A stretch of 64,000 nucleotides of DNA from Marinobacter subterrani (GTDB lineage: Bacteria; Pseudomonadota; Gammaproteobacteria; Pseudomonadales; Oleiphilaceae). Under the pieces are notes generated by a model. The model saw only the letters and a list, made by a program, of their open reading frames with translations. It searched no databases and was not told the origin of the DNA. The stretch's first letter is position 1; each line of letters opens with the position of its first letter. This document shows positions 39,175 through 48,998 of this stretch, piece after piece. The translations under genes were made by a program, and so were the position numbers. The stretch covers positions 744,001 to 808,000 of the forward strand of contig NZ_LFBU01000001.1 of NCBI RefSeq assembly GCF_001045555.1. Direction: 5' to 3'.

Positions 39175-40866
39175 CTACTCTCGATCTCCTGACCGATCCC
39201 CCGGCCCGGTACCCGGCCCTGAAGGCTTTAGCCGGGGTACGGGCGCCCCGAGATCGTTATTCATCTGGATAACCGTCATGGCACCGGCAATTCCGTCGAC
39301 GGTAAGGCCCTGGAGGTCCTGGTACCAGCGTACCTGCTCCTCAGAACTCATGCGCTTGATCCGGTCGCTTTCCTGCCGGCTGGCACTGAGCGCCTCCGCC
39401 AGTTCCATCATCCGGGCGCCAAGCCACAGCGTCTGGCCGTTCTCGGCGCTGTAAAAGCCATCGCCGTTGAGGTATTCCGGCAGGCGCCACAACACTCGGT
39501 ATTCCCCGAACCAGTAGGGCTCGATACTGGCGAAGGACAACTCCCGGTTACCGGACGGCAATGCAATTTCCGCCGTGTCGCCACTCAACTGGCGAATCAC
39601 CACATACCCGGTGTTGCCGGCCCGGTCCTTGAGCCGCAACATCGCCGGTCGGTCCAGAAACTCCAGGCTTCGGCGACTGCCCTGTCGCTCCAGACACCCC
39701 AGCCCGGCCTCCCGGGCGAAATCGCAGGCTATCGGCGACTCGGCCGGTTGATAATCCCGGCCCCAGATCCCGAATAACATCCGGAACGCCTCGGGCGAAT
39801 CCAGCAGCTGGCCGGGCACATCGAGTTTGGCGAGGGTCTGCGGTTTCGCCGCCTGCGCGGTTTTGGCCGGCTCTTCGCCAATCCGTTCAATAGCGCCCTG
39901 CAAGGGTTCCGCCGTGGCCTGCACTGGCAGTGCCGGTTCGTCCGGCGCCCAGCGTTCAACCAGCCAGGCAGTTCCGATGATGGCAACCAGCACAGAGGCG
40001 GCAACAATCAGGTATTGGGACCTGTCGGGTGAGCCCGGGCGGGATGGCGAGGGGCCAACCGAATGACCGCGAACCTCTTTCGCGGCATGCCGAACGTGAT
40101 CCGCGGTAATGTCATGCTCACCTTCGGCGTAGGCCCCAAGCAGGGCCCGATCACTGATCAGGTTTATCAGCCGGGGAATGCCGTGGCTTTCCCGGTAAAG
40201 CCGCTGGACGGCCCGGGGCGAAAAAATATCCCCGCGCATACCGGCAACGCTGAGACGGTAACGAAGGTAAGCCGGCAACTCGTCCTTGCCAATCGCATCC
40301 AGATGGTAGCGAGCGGTTACCCGCTGGTTCAGTTGCCGCAATTCCGGAAGGGCGAGCATCTCCTGGAGTTCCGGCTGGCCAAGCAGCACAATCTGCAACA
40401 GTTTCTTCTCGGCGGTTTCCAGGTTGGTAAGAAGCCTGAGCTGCTCAAGCACATCCGCGGAGAGGTTCTGCGCCTCGTCGATCATCAACACCTTGTGCCG
40501 GCCTGCCGCATGGGCCTTCAACAGGTCCTGGTTGATCAGATCAACCAGTTGCTTGATGGTGGCGCCTATATCATGGGGAATCTCCAGTTCATCACAGATC
40601 GACGACAGCAATTCCCGGGCAGACAGGCGGGGATTCAGGATCAGCGCAATGTCGACGTGATCCGGCACATTTTCAATGAAGCAGCGGGAAACCGTGGTTT
40701 TACCGGTGCCCACTTCGCCGGTAATAACAATGAAACCACCCTGCCCCTGGACACCGTACATCAGGTGCGCCAGGGCCTCCTTGTGGCGGCCACTGAGATA
40801 CAGGTAGCGGGGGTCCGGGGCAATGGAGAACGGAGGCTCGGTAAAGCCGAAAAAGTCGTAATACAT
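39175..40866 (-). CDS. exeA: ExeA/GspA-like ATPase with peptidoglycan-binding domain
   Basis: The 563-residue product has a cytoplasmic AAA ATPase domain (Walker A GEVGTGKTT at 50-58), a membrane helix near residues 280-300 and a C-terminal peptidoglycan-binding domain (LQGLTVDGIAGAM). ExeA of Aeromonas assembles the secretin by remodelling peptidoglycan with GspB. The pair exeA-gspB with dinG forms one run, and the DUF3336 gene ends one base upstream of this start. Confidence 0.92.
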   Translation of the reverse strand: MYYDFFGFTEPPFSIAPDPRYLYLSGRHKEALAHLMYGVQGQGGFIVITGEVGTGKTTVSRCFIENVPDHVDIALILNPRLSARELLSSICDELEIPHDIGATIKQLVDLINQDLLKAHAAGRHKVLMIDEAQNLSADVLEQLRLLTNLETAEKKLLQIVLLGQPELQEMLALPELRQLNQRVTARYHLDAIGKDELPAYLRYRLSVAGMRGDIFSPRAVQRLYRESHGIPRLINLISDRALLGAYAEGEHDITADHVRHAAKEVRGHSVGPSPSRPGSPDRSQYLIVAASVLVAIIGTAWLVERWAPDEPALPVQATAEPLQGAIERIGEEPAKTAQAAKPQTLAKLDVPGQLLDSPEAFRMLFGIWGRDYQPAESPIACDFAREAGLGCLERQGSRRSLEFLDRPAMLRLKDRAGNTGYVVIRQLSGDTAEIALPSGNRELSFASIEPYWFGEYRVLWRLPEYLNGDGFYSAENGQTLWLGARMMELAEALSASRQESDRIKRMSSEEQVRWYQDLQGLTVDGIAGAMTVIQMNNDLGAPVPRLKPSGPGTGPGDRSGDRE

Positions 40867-40867
40867 G

Positions 40868-42355
40868 TCAGGACGTACCAGAATCCGCGTTGCTGATCAC
40901 TCTGAGCTCAGCGGTTCGCCGGTTCTGCTGTTTCAGCCTTCGCACGCAACGCTCCAGGGTTTTGGAAATTCGGGCGTGTGAACGAATCATCGAAATTTTC
41001 GGCCAGGTGGCCCGCTCGCCGGCAAGAATCATCTCCCGGACATAGGCCGGGTCCGGGTTCGCCAGCATACGGCGATAGTCCTTGATGGAATACGTGGGGG
41101 CGATGGTGACGTCTCCCGAGTACCGCTGGCCCATGATCGTGTATAACTGACCGGACATCTGCCGCAGGAGTTCCGGCCTTAGCCGTTTGCGCAGGTAATC
41201 AAAGATCCCCTGCCCGTGAAACTGCATTTCCGATTTCAGCAGGTGCATGGGCAGGTTGCCAAGGGACAGCTTTTCATCGCTGCCCCGCTGGCTGAGAAAC
41301 GGCACCACATGGGGGTTGGTCTGGCTGACGATGGTAAAGTTCACATCGTAAAGGTGCATCAAACGCTCGATGGGCAAATCGCTGACCACCGAGCCATCCA
41401 CGAACTTCAGGCGCGGCATGTAGGGCAGCGCATTGCCCTGAATGTCCTTTTTCATCAGCGTCACGGGCGGGAATATCCCCGGCACCGCGGCACTGGCCAG
41501 CACCGCGCTCCAAACCATCAGGTAGGGCGAGGTATAGCCGCACAGCAGACGGGCCTTCTGATGGGCCTGCACCGGCGACACGCTGACGTTGATGGAGCGG
41601 CCCGTCCGCTGATAGGCCTCCTCAAAGGTGTATTCGCCAATGTTGGCACGCAGGCAGGCACGTAGTTGCTCCTGGTCCATCAGGCCATCACCGCGCACCG
41701 CACTGAGCAATCCCTGCCACTTCCAGGCCTTCAGATTGTGATTTTCCGGAACCAGCATTTCCGGGATTTCGGCATCGGTGTGAACGCCGAGAATACCCGC
41801 AATGATGGCGCCGATGCTGGAACCCGCAATCACCTGCGGCAGCAGCCCTTTTTCCCAAAGCGCCTTGATTACGCCAAAGTGGAACACACCGAGAGTCGCA
41901 CCACCACTGAGCAGTAGTGTCGGGCGACCATAACTGGTAAGCGTGTCCCGGAAAAACTGGAGTTTATCCGCTACCGGAAAACCGGGCACCGGGTTATCGC
42001 ACAGGAAATCGAGGGCTTCACAGACCTGGGTAATGTACTCCTCGATCAGGTGTTTGGTGCCGACCCTGGAGCGGGTATAGAGCGCGGGGTTGCCCATGTT
42101 CCCCAGGTCGTGGTGCAACCCCTCGCGCAGGGCCCGTTTCAGGCGCTCGAAATCATTCTGCTGGCGATACTGCTTGAGGTTGCTCAACCGGTCGTAAATG
42201 AGCTCGTAATGGTAGAGGTCAGAGGCAAAATCTTCCTTCCACTCTGCATTGCCCTCCAGGAAATCCAGCTCCAGAGCGGCGGCCTTCCACACTTCGTAGT
42301 TCGGCGCTTCGGCCAGCATTTTCCGGAACTTGGCTATTCTTGGATCCTTGAGCAC
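40868..42355 (-). CDS. DUF3336 patatin-like phospholipase
   Basis: A 495-residue protein with an N-terminal DUF3336 domain (about 1-135) and a patatin domain with an oxyanion loop (GGATLG), nucleophile Ser180 in GSSIG and Asp320 in DGS. This architecture is shared with fungal triacylglycerol lipases Tgl3/4. It has no signal peptide. It is followed immediately by exeA and preceded by an MlaA-like gene, which suggests a role in membrane or storage lipid turnover. Confidence 0.93.
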   Translation of the reverse strand: MLKDPRIAKFRKMLAEAPNYEVWKAAALELDFLEGNAEWKEDFASDLYHYELIYDRLSNLKQYRQQNDFERLKRALREGLHHDLGNMGNPALYTRSRVGTKHLIEEYITQVCEALDFLCDNPVPGFPVADKLQFFRDTLTSYGRPTLLLSGGATLGVFHFGVIKALWEKGLLPQVIAGSSIGAIIAGILGVHTDAEIPEMLVPENHNLKAWKWQGLLSAVRGDGLMDQEQLRACLRANIGEYTFEEAYQRTGRSINVSVSPVQAHQKARLLCGYTSPYLMVWSAVLASAAVPGIFPPVTLMKKDIQGNALPYMPRLKFVDGSVVSDLPIERLMHLYDVNFTIVSQTNPHVVPFLSQRGSDEKLSLGNLPMHLLKSEMQFHGQGIFDYLRKRLRPELLRQMSGQLYTIMGQRYSGDVTIAPTYSIKDYRRMLANPDPAYVREMILAGERATWPKISMIRSHARISKTLERCVRRLKQQNRRTAELRVISNADSGTS

Positions 42356-42384
42356 CGCTGAACTCCTTTCAACCCGGCTGGAAC

Positions 42385-43173
42385 TCAGAAGTTTTCCAGC
42401 ATCAGTTCTTCATCATTGCCACTGGCAAAGGGATCATTGATGACCTCTCCGTCGTTAATCAGGAACGCACGGCGCTGCAAAAACGCGTTGCGGACAAACG
42501 TATAGCTGTCGCCCGAAATGAAGCTCTCTGCCGGGATCAGGTCCGCCCGTTTATCGACAACCTGGAGCGACCGGGCAAAATACACCTCCGGGCTCTCCAC
42601 TGCATCCCAGGCCGACGGCAACGCAAACGCGTCGGTCACGAATCCGCCAAAGTGCCGGGGGGTGGAGGGGCCAAGCAAAGGTAACATCAGATAAGGCCCG
42701 GACCCCACGCCCCAGTAGCCAAGCGTCTGGCCAAAGTCTTCCGGCCGCTCCGGGAGGTCAAAGGCCGTGGCCACGTCAATCAGGCCACCAAGACCGAACA
42801 CGGTGTTGTAGGTGAAGCGGCCAAACGCCACCACGGCAGACTCGCCCTTGAGCTGAAACACACTGTTGCTGAAGTTTCTCAGTTCAGTCAGGTTATTGAA
42901 AAAATTGGTGATACCGCGATCCACCATCTGGGGAGTGTAGGCCCGGTAGGCCTTTGCCACCGGTTTCAGGAACCAGCGGTCGATGGTGCGATTAAAGCTG
43001 AAGACCTTGCGATTCCAGTTTTCGTAGGGGTCTTTGGGGTCGACCGGAACTGAACCTTCAGGTGCCGGCGCCTGCATCGCCTGGGCTGCAACCTGGTTTA
43101 AAGGAAGAATGGCCACCAGGACAAGTAGAAGGACAATTGCTGTTGGCCGGCGCCGGGTAAAAAGTTGTTTCAT
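42385..43173 (-). CDS. mlaA: MlaA/VacJ-family protein without lipobox
   Basis: MlaA is the outer-membrane part of the system that returns misplaced phospholipids to the inner membrane. The 262-residue protein has the family core (ENWNRKVFSFN, KPVAKAYR, GRFTYNTVFGLGGLIDVAT, DFGQTLGYWGVGSGPYL). The signal peptide ends near VAAQA and no Cys occurs anywhere in the protein, so it cannot be lipidated as Escherichia coli MlaA is. It is 29 bases before the DUF3336 patatin. Confidence 0.93.
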   Translation of the reverse strand: MKQLFTRRRPTAIVLLLVLVAILPLNQVAAQAMQAPAPEGSVPVDPKDPYENWNRKVFSFNRTIDRWFLKPVAKAYRAYTPQMVDRGITNFFNNLTELRNFSNSVFQLKGESAVVAFGRFTYNTVFGLGGLIDVATAFDLPERPEDFGQTLGYWGVGSGPYLMLPLLGPSTPRHFGGFVTDAFALPSAWDAVESPEVYFARSLQVVDKRADLIPAESFISGDSYTFVRNAFLQRRAFLINDGEVINDPFASGNDEELMLENF

Positions 43174-43265
43174 CGTCTGCTCTTGGGTTGTTTAATTCGT
43201 CTCGATTCGTCGAAAATACCGGCGCTTTTCTTATCATTATTGAACCGTTGTTCCGGAGGAACCCG

Positions 43266-43673
43266 ATGTCAGTACCGGGAAATCATGTACATACCATCAC
43301 CATGCCACTCCGCTGGGGAGACATGGATGCATACGGCCATGCCAACAATACGGCCTACTTCCGTTTTTTCGAGGAAGCGCGGATCGTCTGGCTGGCGTCA
43401 CTGCAGCTCGGCGGCCCAGATGAGCCCACCGGCCCCGTTATTATAAAGACCAGTGCCACCTTTCTAAAGGAATTGAATCACCCGGCAACGGTAGAGGTGA
43501 AAACATACGCTGACAAAGCGGGCAACACCAGCCTCGATACCTATCATTTGCTGACAGATGCCGACACCGGTGCGGTTTATGCAGAGGGCTTTGCCAAAAT
43601 CGTGTGGTTTGACCGGGCGACCCGCTCGTCTGCCCGGCTGCCAGACACCCTGCGGGCACTGGCAGCCGGTTGA
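43266..43673 (+). CDS. Hotdog-fold acyl-CoA thioesterase (4HBT/YbgC type)
   Basis: A 135-residue hotdog protein with the RWGDMDAYGHANN active-site segment, in which the Asp is the expected catalytic residue of 4-hydroxybenzoyl-CoA thioesterase-like enzymes. It cleaves acyl-CoA; chain-length preference is unknown. CCGGAGG precedes the ATG at 43266. It is divergent from the MlaA-like gene and convergent with the KAS III-like gene. Confidence 0.92.
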   Translation: MSVPGNHVHTITMPLRWGDMDAYGHANNTAYFRFFEEARIVWLASLQLGGPDEPTGPVIIKTSATFLKELNHPATVEVKTYADKAGNTSLDTYHLLTDADTGAVYAEGFAKIVWFDRATRSSARLPDTLRALAAG

Positions 43674-43685
43674 CCACCGTACAGC

Positions 43686-44807
43686 CTATCGGCGGCGCAC
43701 GACCACGCTGCCGATGGAATACCCGGCGCCGAATGAGCAGATAACACCCAGGTCACCGCTGACCAGATCGTCCTTGTGCTTGTGAAAGGCAATAATAGAG
43801 CCGGCGGAGCTGGTGTTGGCATACTCATCCAGGATCACCGGCGCCTCATCCTCGCTGGCATCACGGCCCAGCACCTTGCGGGCAATCAACTGATTCATGT
43901 TCAGATTGGCCTGGTGCAGCCACATGCGCCGGAGCGCGTCAGTGCCAATCGACAGGCTCTGGAGCTGGTTCAGGATGGTTTCGGCCACCAGGGGTGACAC
44001 CTCCTTGAACACCTTGCGCCCCTGCTGGACGAACAGCTTGTCGGGCTTGCCAATTCCGGATTCGTCGGCCCGGTTCAGGAAGCCGAAATTATTCCGGATG
44101 TTATTGGAGAATTTGGTCTTCAGGCTGGTGCCGAGAATCTCGAAACCCTGCCCGGCACGGGTGTCTTCTTCGCGTTCCACAAGAATTGCCGTGCAGGCAT
44201 CACCGAAAATGAAATGGCTGTCCCGGTCGCGGAAGTTCAAGTGGCCGGAGCAGATTTCCGGGCTTACCACCAGCACCGCCCGGGCGCTGCCGTTCTCCAC
44301 GGAATTCACCGCAGCCTGCAGGCCAAACGTGGCCGAACTGCAGGCCACGTTCATGTCGTAGGCAAAACCGTCAATACCCAGGGCTTCCTGAACTTCGATA
44401 GACACCGCGGGATAAGCCCGCTGCATATTCGAGCAGGCGACAATAACGGCATCGACATCCTGTGCGGATTTTCCCGCCTGAGCCAGCGCTTCCCGGCACG
44501 CAGACACGGCCATATCGCATTGCACCGAGGGTTCGTCGTTGCTGCGCTCGGGGATATACGGCGTCATGCGCTTCGGATCGAGAATGCCGTCCTTGTTGAT
44601 GACATGGCGGCGCTTTATGCCGGACGCTTTTTCAATGAAGGCGGAGGAGGATGGCTGCAACGGAGCCACCTCACCCCGGGCAATGGCGTCTGCATTGTCG
44701 GCGTTGAACAGTTCAACGTACTGGTTAAAGGCTTCCACCAGTTCGTCGTTATCAATGGTTGCTGGCGGTGTGTAGAGACCGGTCCCGCTAATAACGGCTT
44801 TAATCAC
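43686..44807 (-). CDS. Beta-ketoacyl-ACP synthase III-like enzyme
   Basis: A 373-residue thiolase-fold enzyme with the KAS III triad Cys156 (NVACSSAT), His298 (LHQAN) and Asn331 (YANTSSAG). It resembles the extra KAS III proteins of Pseudomonas that take medium-chain acyl-CoA into fatty-acid synthesis rather than the housekeeping FabH; it is longer than FabH (about 320) with an insert near residues 30-90. Substrate assignment is an inference. Confidence 0.9.
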   Translation of the reverse strand: MIKAVISGTGLYTPPATIDNDELVEAFNQYVELFNADNADAIARGEVAPLQPSSSAFIEKASGIKRRHVINKDGILDPKRMTPYIPERSNDEPSVQCDMAVSACREALAQAGKSAQDVDAVIVACSNMQRAYPAVSIEVQEALGIDGFAYDMNVACSSATFGLQAAVNSVENGSARAVLVVSPEICSGHLNFRDRDSHFIFGDACTAILVEREEDTRAGQGFEILGTSLKTKFSNNIRNNFGFLNRADESGIGKPDKLFVQQGRKVFKEVSPLVAETILNQLQSLSIGTDALRRMWLHQANLNMNQLIARKVLGRDASEDEAPVILDEYANTSSAGSIIAFHKHKDDLVSGDLGVICSFGAGYSIGSVVVRRR

Positions 44808-44939
44808 GCTAACCCCACGTCATGATTGTGAAAACAGGATGTCAGGAAAAACACTGCCAGAAATACTAACACAGTCTCGGGGTTTTGCCCGCCGGAGATC
44901 GGTCACCGGTACCGGATTGGTGCGGGGTGAACAGCCTTG

Positions 44940-47900
44940 TCAGACCCGGGTTTTCTCCCACTGCCGGTCCAGCCGTTTTACCGATACGGTGATCACCGTG
45001 CCCAGTTGCTGGGCAAAAAACGAGACCCGGAACTCCTCAAGCATCCACCGGTATTGCACCAGCTCCGGGTCCCGCACGCCCTGCCGCTGCTGCTCATCGC
45101 GCTTTGCCGCATAGCGGGACCAGAGCGGCTCGATGGTATGCAGGAATTCGCGCTCCCGGCCCATTTCCCGGGACATCTTCTCCAGACGGATCAGCGCCGC
45201 CTCGAAGTAGCGCCCGAACTCCGCCAGCCACTGTGGTGGCGTCGCCACCAAAAAGCCCGGGTACACCAGGTTCTGAAGCTGGAACTTGAGGTCCGCCATG
45301 CTATTGGCCAGAGCCAGGTTGATCTTGCCTTTCAGCTGTTTGGCCAATTTCTGATAGCCGGACATAGCCTGGAACAGCCGTTCGTCGGCCTGCTCCAGCG
45401 CGGGAATGAAATCGCCCCGGTGGCTGTCGAATACCCGCTCGAACTCCCCGGCCGTTCTTGGAATCCCGCCTGCAAGAAAATGCTGCATGGCCGTGGCCAA
45501 CAGCAGGTCATCCAGCAGGACTTTTGACTGGCCCACCGGCGCAAACATCAGGGCGGATTGCTTGAATCGCGGTAGCTTGCGCTCCAGATCGTCGAGGGTC
45601 CGGCCGAACCGATTGAGGATCAGCCGGGCGACCGCCCTACGGGTGGTGTCTTCGGCGGTCAACCTGTCCAGGCACCGTATCTGGCGCACCGGTTTGCCCA
45701 GGTCTTCCAGTGCCGGGTAAACGGTTACCTGCATTCCGCCTTTCTCTGTCTGTACCTGTTCCTGCAGTTTGCCGAACTGCCAGTCGGTGTACTCCCCTGC
45801 TGGTTCCCTGGTGGACTGGTCACCGGTGGCCGATGCCAGCGCCTGCTCGGCGCGGCCCTCGAGTTGCCCCTGTAGCTCTGCGGTGTCCCGGCTCTCGGCG
45901 ATGGGCTTACCGCCATCGCCCATCACCCGCAGATTCATTCGTAAATGCCTGGGCAACTCCGCCTCGGACCAGGCGTTCGGATCAATCCTTACACCGGTCA
46001 TCCGGCGCAGTTGTTCACCCAGCTGCAAGGCCAGCGGCTCATTGGACGGCTGGAGATTGGCCAGTGCGGCATCCACAAAATCCGGCACCGGGACAAAATT
46101 CCGCCGCAGCGCCTTGGGGAGCGACTTCACCAGGGCGATGCACTTTTCCCGTAACAGCCCCGGCACCAGCCATTCCAGCCGACGGGAAGGAATCTGCTTG
46201 AGCGCCATCAGCGGAACCTGCAGGGTTACACCGTCCTGCTCACTGGTGGGCTCGAACTCATAACTCAGCGGGTAGCGCACGCCTTCCCATTCCAGGTAGT
46301 CCGGGTACAGGTCTGCCGACCCGGCATCCACCGGGCGCTGGAGAATGTCCTGTTCGGTCAGCTCCAGATCCTTCAACTGCTCCGCGGACAGGCCCTTCCA
46401 CCAGCTTTCGAAATGCCGGCCGCTGACAATGTCCGACGGCAGGCGCTCATCGTAGAACGCCACCAGCACTTCATCGTCGACCAGAAGATCCCGGCGCCGG
46501 GTTTTCTTTTCCAGATTTTCAACGGTATCCAGCCTCTCGCGGTTACGGGCGATGAAGGGCGCCCTGGAGCGATAATCACCCTCCACCAGGGCCCGGCGGA
46601 TAAACAGGTTGCGGCATTCCGCGGCGTCCACCCTGGCATAGGGAATCCGCCGCTTGGCCACGATATCCAGGCCGTACAGTGTCACCTTCTCGTAGCCCAT
46701 CACTTGGGCCCGTTTCTGCTCCCAGTGGGGCTCAAAATAGTGGTGTTTCACGATGTGGCCGGCCAGGGGCTCGATCCACTCCGGCTGGATGGACGCCACC
46801 ACCCGGGCAAACACCCGGCTGGTTTCAACAATCTCGGTGGCAACAATCCATTTCGGGCCGGTTTTGGACACCCTGGAGCCGGGGAAAATCATCACCTTGC
46901 GGTTACGGGTGGCCAGGTATTCCTTCTTCTCGACCTTGACCGCCACCTGCCCCAACAGACCCGCCAGAATGGCCTTGTGCAGGGCCTCGTAACTCGCCGC
47001 ATCCCGGTTTGCCATCAGCTTCTGTTCCCGGCAGATCAGCGTGAGCTGGCGGTGGATATCCCGCCATTCCCGCATCCGCATCCAGCTCAGGAAGCTCTTC
47101 TGGCAGACCTTTTTCATCTGGTTCTGGGACAGCTCCTGTCGCTGCTCCTCGTAGAAGTTCCAGACATTCAGCAGGGTCACGAAGTCCGATTCCTTGTCAT
47201 TGAACGGCGCGTGAGCCTGATCCGCCGCCTGCTGTTTGTCCTGGGGTCGTTCGCGGGGGTCCTGGATGCTCAGGCCGGCAATGATCACCAGGGTTTCCGA
47301 CAAACTGCCCAGCTCGGCGGCGGCGACCAGCATTCTGGCCAGCCGGGGGTCCAGGGGCAGGCGCGCCATGGTCCGGCCAAGCCGGGTTACACGGCGCTTG
47401 TCATCGACCGCACCCAGCTCTTCCAGCAGTTTGTAGCCATCGTTGATCTGGCGCTTGTCCGGGGCCTCCAGAAACGGGAACTGGCGAATCTCGCCCAGGC
47501 CCGACGTGGCCATCTGCAGGATGACCGACGCCAGATTGGTACGCAGGATCTCAGGGTCGGTGTATTCCGGCCGGTTAATGAAATCGGTCTCATCGTAAAG
47601 CCGGAAGCAGATACCCGGTGCGACACGGCCACAGCGCCCTGCCCGCTGGTTGGCACTGGCCTGGGACACCGGTTCCACCGGCAGCCGCTGGATCTTGGAG
47701 CGAACGCTGTAGCGACTGATCCGGGCAACCCCGGTATCAATCACATAGCGAATACCCGGCACAGTCAGCGAGGTTTCCGCCACGTTGGTGGAGAGCACGA
47801 TGCGCCTGCCCCGGTGCGACTGGAACACCCGGTTCTGCTCGGCGTTACTCAGGCGGGAATACAGGGGCAGTACTTCGGTATGCTTGAGATCCACGTGGCG

Positions 47901-48875
47901 CAGAACCTTGCTCAGATTCCGGATCTCCCGCTCGCCGGGCAGGAACACCAGCACATCACCGGGAGGCTGTTTCTCGCTGCGCTCGTGCTGTTCGATTTCG
48001 TCCAGGGCGCCCAGCACCCCGTCGGTCCAGCTCTGGTCGCGGTCGTCCTCGTCGCCCGCCAGCGGCCGATAGCGGATATCCACTGGATAGGTCCGGCCAC
48101 TCACCTCAATCACCGGCGCCTTGTCGAAGAACTCGCTGAACCGGTCCACCTCGATGGTTGCGGAGGTAATAATGACCTTCAGGTCCGGCCGCTTGGGCAG
48201 GAGCTGGCGCAGGTAGCCCAGCAGAAAATCGATATTGAGGCTGCGCTCGTGGGCCTCATCAATGATCAGCGTATCGTAGCGGTCCAGAAACCGGTCATGC
48301 TGGACTTCCGCCAGCAGGATGCCGTCGGTCATCACCTTGACCCGGGACTGTTCCGAGGTGTTATCGGTAAAACGGACCTGGTAGCCAATCTGCTGGCCGA
48401 CCTGCTCGCCGATTTCCTCTGCAATCCGGGCCGCCACACTGCGGGCGGCGATACGGCGTGGCTGAGTGTGGCCAATCAGGCCGCGGATGCCCCGGCCACT
48501 GTTCATGCAGATTTTGGGTATCTGGGTGGTTTTCCCGGAGCCGGTTTCCCCGGCGATGATCACCACCTGATGGTTCTCGATGGCCTCGCGGATGTCGTCC
48601 ACCCGCTCGGAAACCGGCAGGCCTTCCGGGAAACTGGCCGGTTTATGGAGGGCATGGCGCTGTTGCACCTTCTCCAGCCCCCGGTCCAGCCAGCCGGCCA
48701 TTTTTTCCAGGTCCTTCTGACCCGGTTTGCCCTTGGTGCGGGCAACCGTTTTTACGATGTGGGCTGCTTCCTGCTGGTTACAGGCGTCCAGCTGCTCCAT
48801 CATGGCCTTGACGGCGGCTTCGCTGTCCGGTTTGAGGGTCGGTGTTCTGGAAATATCGGAACGGGTGTCTGTCAT
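44940..48875 (-). CDS. hrpA: HrpA, ATP-dependent DEAH-box RNA helicase
   Basis: A 1311-residue RNA helicase with Walker A GETGSGKTT, the DEAH box (IIDEAHERSLN), the SAT motif and the QRAGRCGR motif VI, followed by HA2, OB-fold and DUF3418 domains characteristic of HrpA. HrpA resolves stalled or colliding ribosomes and processes mRNA. Length is typical. It ends 132 bases before the KAS III start region, with nothing notable between them. Confidence 0.96.
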   Translation of the reverse strand: MTDTRSDISRTPTLKPDSEAAVKAMMEQLDACNQQEAAHIVKTVARTKGKPGQKDLEKMAGWLDRGLEKVQQRHALHKPASFPEGLPVSERVDDIREAIENHQVVIIAGETGSGKTTQIPKICMNSGRGIRGLIGHTQPRRIAARSVAARIAEEIGEQVGQQIGYQVRFTDNTSEQSRVKVMTDGILLAEVQHDRFLDRYDTLIIDEAHERSLNIDFLLGYLRQLLPKRPDLKVIITSATIEVDRFSEFFDKAPVIEVSGRTYPVDIRYRPLAGDEDDRDQSWTDGVLGALDEIEQHERSEKQPPGDVLVFLPGEREIRNLSKVLRHVDLKHTEVLPLYSRLSNAEQNRVFQSHRGRRIVLSTNVAETSLTVPGIRYVIDTGVARISRYSVRSKIQRLPVEPVSQASANQRAGRCGRVAPGICFRLYDETDFINRPEYTDPEILRTNLASVILQMATSGLGEIRQFPFLEAPDKRQINDGYKLLEELGAVDDKRRVTRLGRTMARLPLDPRLARMLVAAAELGSLSETLVIIAGLSIQDPRERPQDKQQAADQAHAPFNDKESDFVTLLNVWNFYEEQRQELSQNQMKKVCQKSFLSWMRMREWRDIHRQLTLICREQKLMANRDAASYEALHKAILAGLLGQVAVKVEKKEYLATRNRKVMIFPGSRVSKTGPKWIVATEIVETSRVFARVVASIQPEWIEPLAGHIVKHHYFEPHWEQKRAQVMGYEKVTLYGLDIVAKRRIPYARVDAAECRNLFIRRALVEGDYRSRAPFIARNRERLDTVENLEKKTRRRDLLVDDEVLVAFYDERLPSDIVSGRHFESWWKGLSAEQLKDLELTEQDILQRPVDAGSADLYPDYLEWEGVRYPLSYEFEPTSEQDGVTLQVPLMALKQIPSRRLEWLVPGLLREKCIALVKSLPKALRRNFVPVPDFVDAALANLQPSNEPLALQLGEQLRRMTGVRIDPNAWSEAELPRHLRMNLRVMGDGGKPIAESRDTAELQGQLEGRAEQALASATGDQSTREPAGEYTDWQFGKLQEQVQTEKGGMQVTVYPALEDLGKPVRQIRCLDRLTAEDTTRRAVARLILNRFGRTLDDLERKLPRFKQSALMFAPVGQSKVLLDDLLLATAMQHFLAGGIPRTAGEFERVFDSHRGDFIPALEQADERLFQAMSGYQKLAKQLKGKINLALANSMADLKFQLQNLVYPGFLVATPPQWLAEFGRYFEAALIRLEKMSREMGREREFLHTIEPLWSRYAAKRDEQQRQGVRDPELVQYRWMLEEFRVSFFAQQLGTVITVSVKRLDRQWEKTRV

Positions 48876-48952
48876 TGAATTGCCGGAATTACGCTCACTC
48901 GGATCGGGTTGGGCGACAGTCTATCGGGAAAGCCGGGGACTTAAAAACGGAA

Positions 48953-48974
48953 AAACCCCGCCGAAGCAGGGTTT
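48953..48974 (-). terminator. Rho-independent terminator of fadD
   Basis: Read on the minus strand, AAACCCTGC-TTCG-GCGGGGTTT forms a 9-bp stem with one G-U and a UUCG tetraloop, followed by TTTTTCCGTTTTT. It lies 25 bases after the fadD stop and separates fadD from hrpA. Confidence 0.85.
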
Positions 48975-48998
48975 CACGGGCGCAGGTACCGGGCCGGC

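Noticed and set aside
46413..48878. Very long open frame opposite hrpA (also opposite dinG at 36093-37925 and leuC at 12159-13589)
   Set aside because: These are antisense shadows of high-GC genes; the translations show no domains and the coding signal belongs to the opposite strand.
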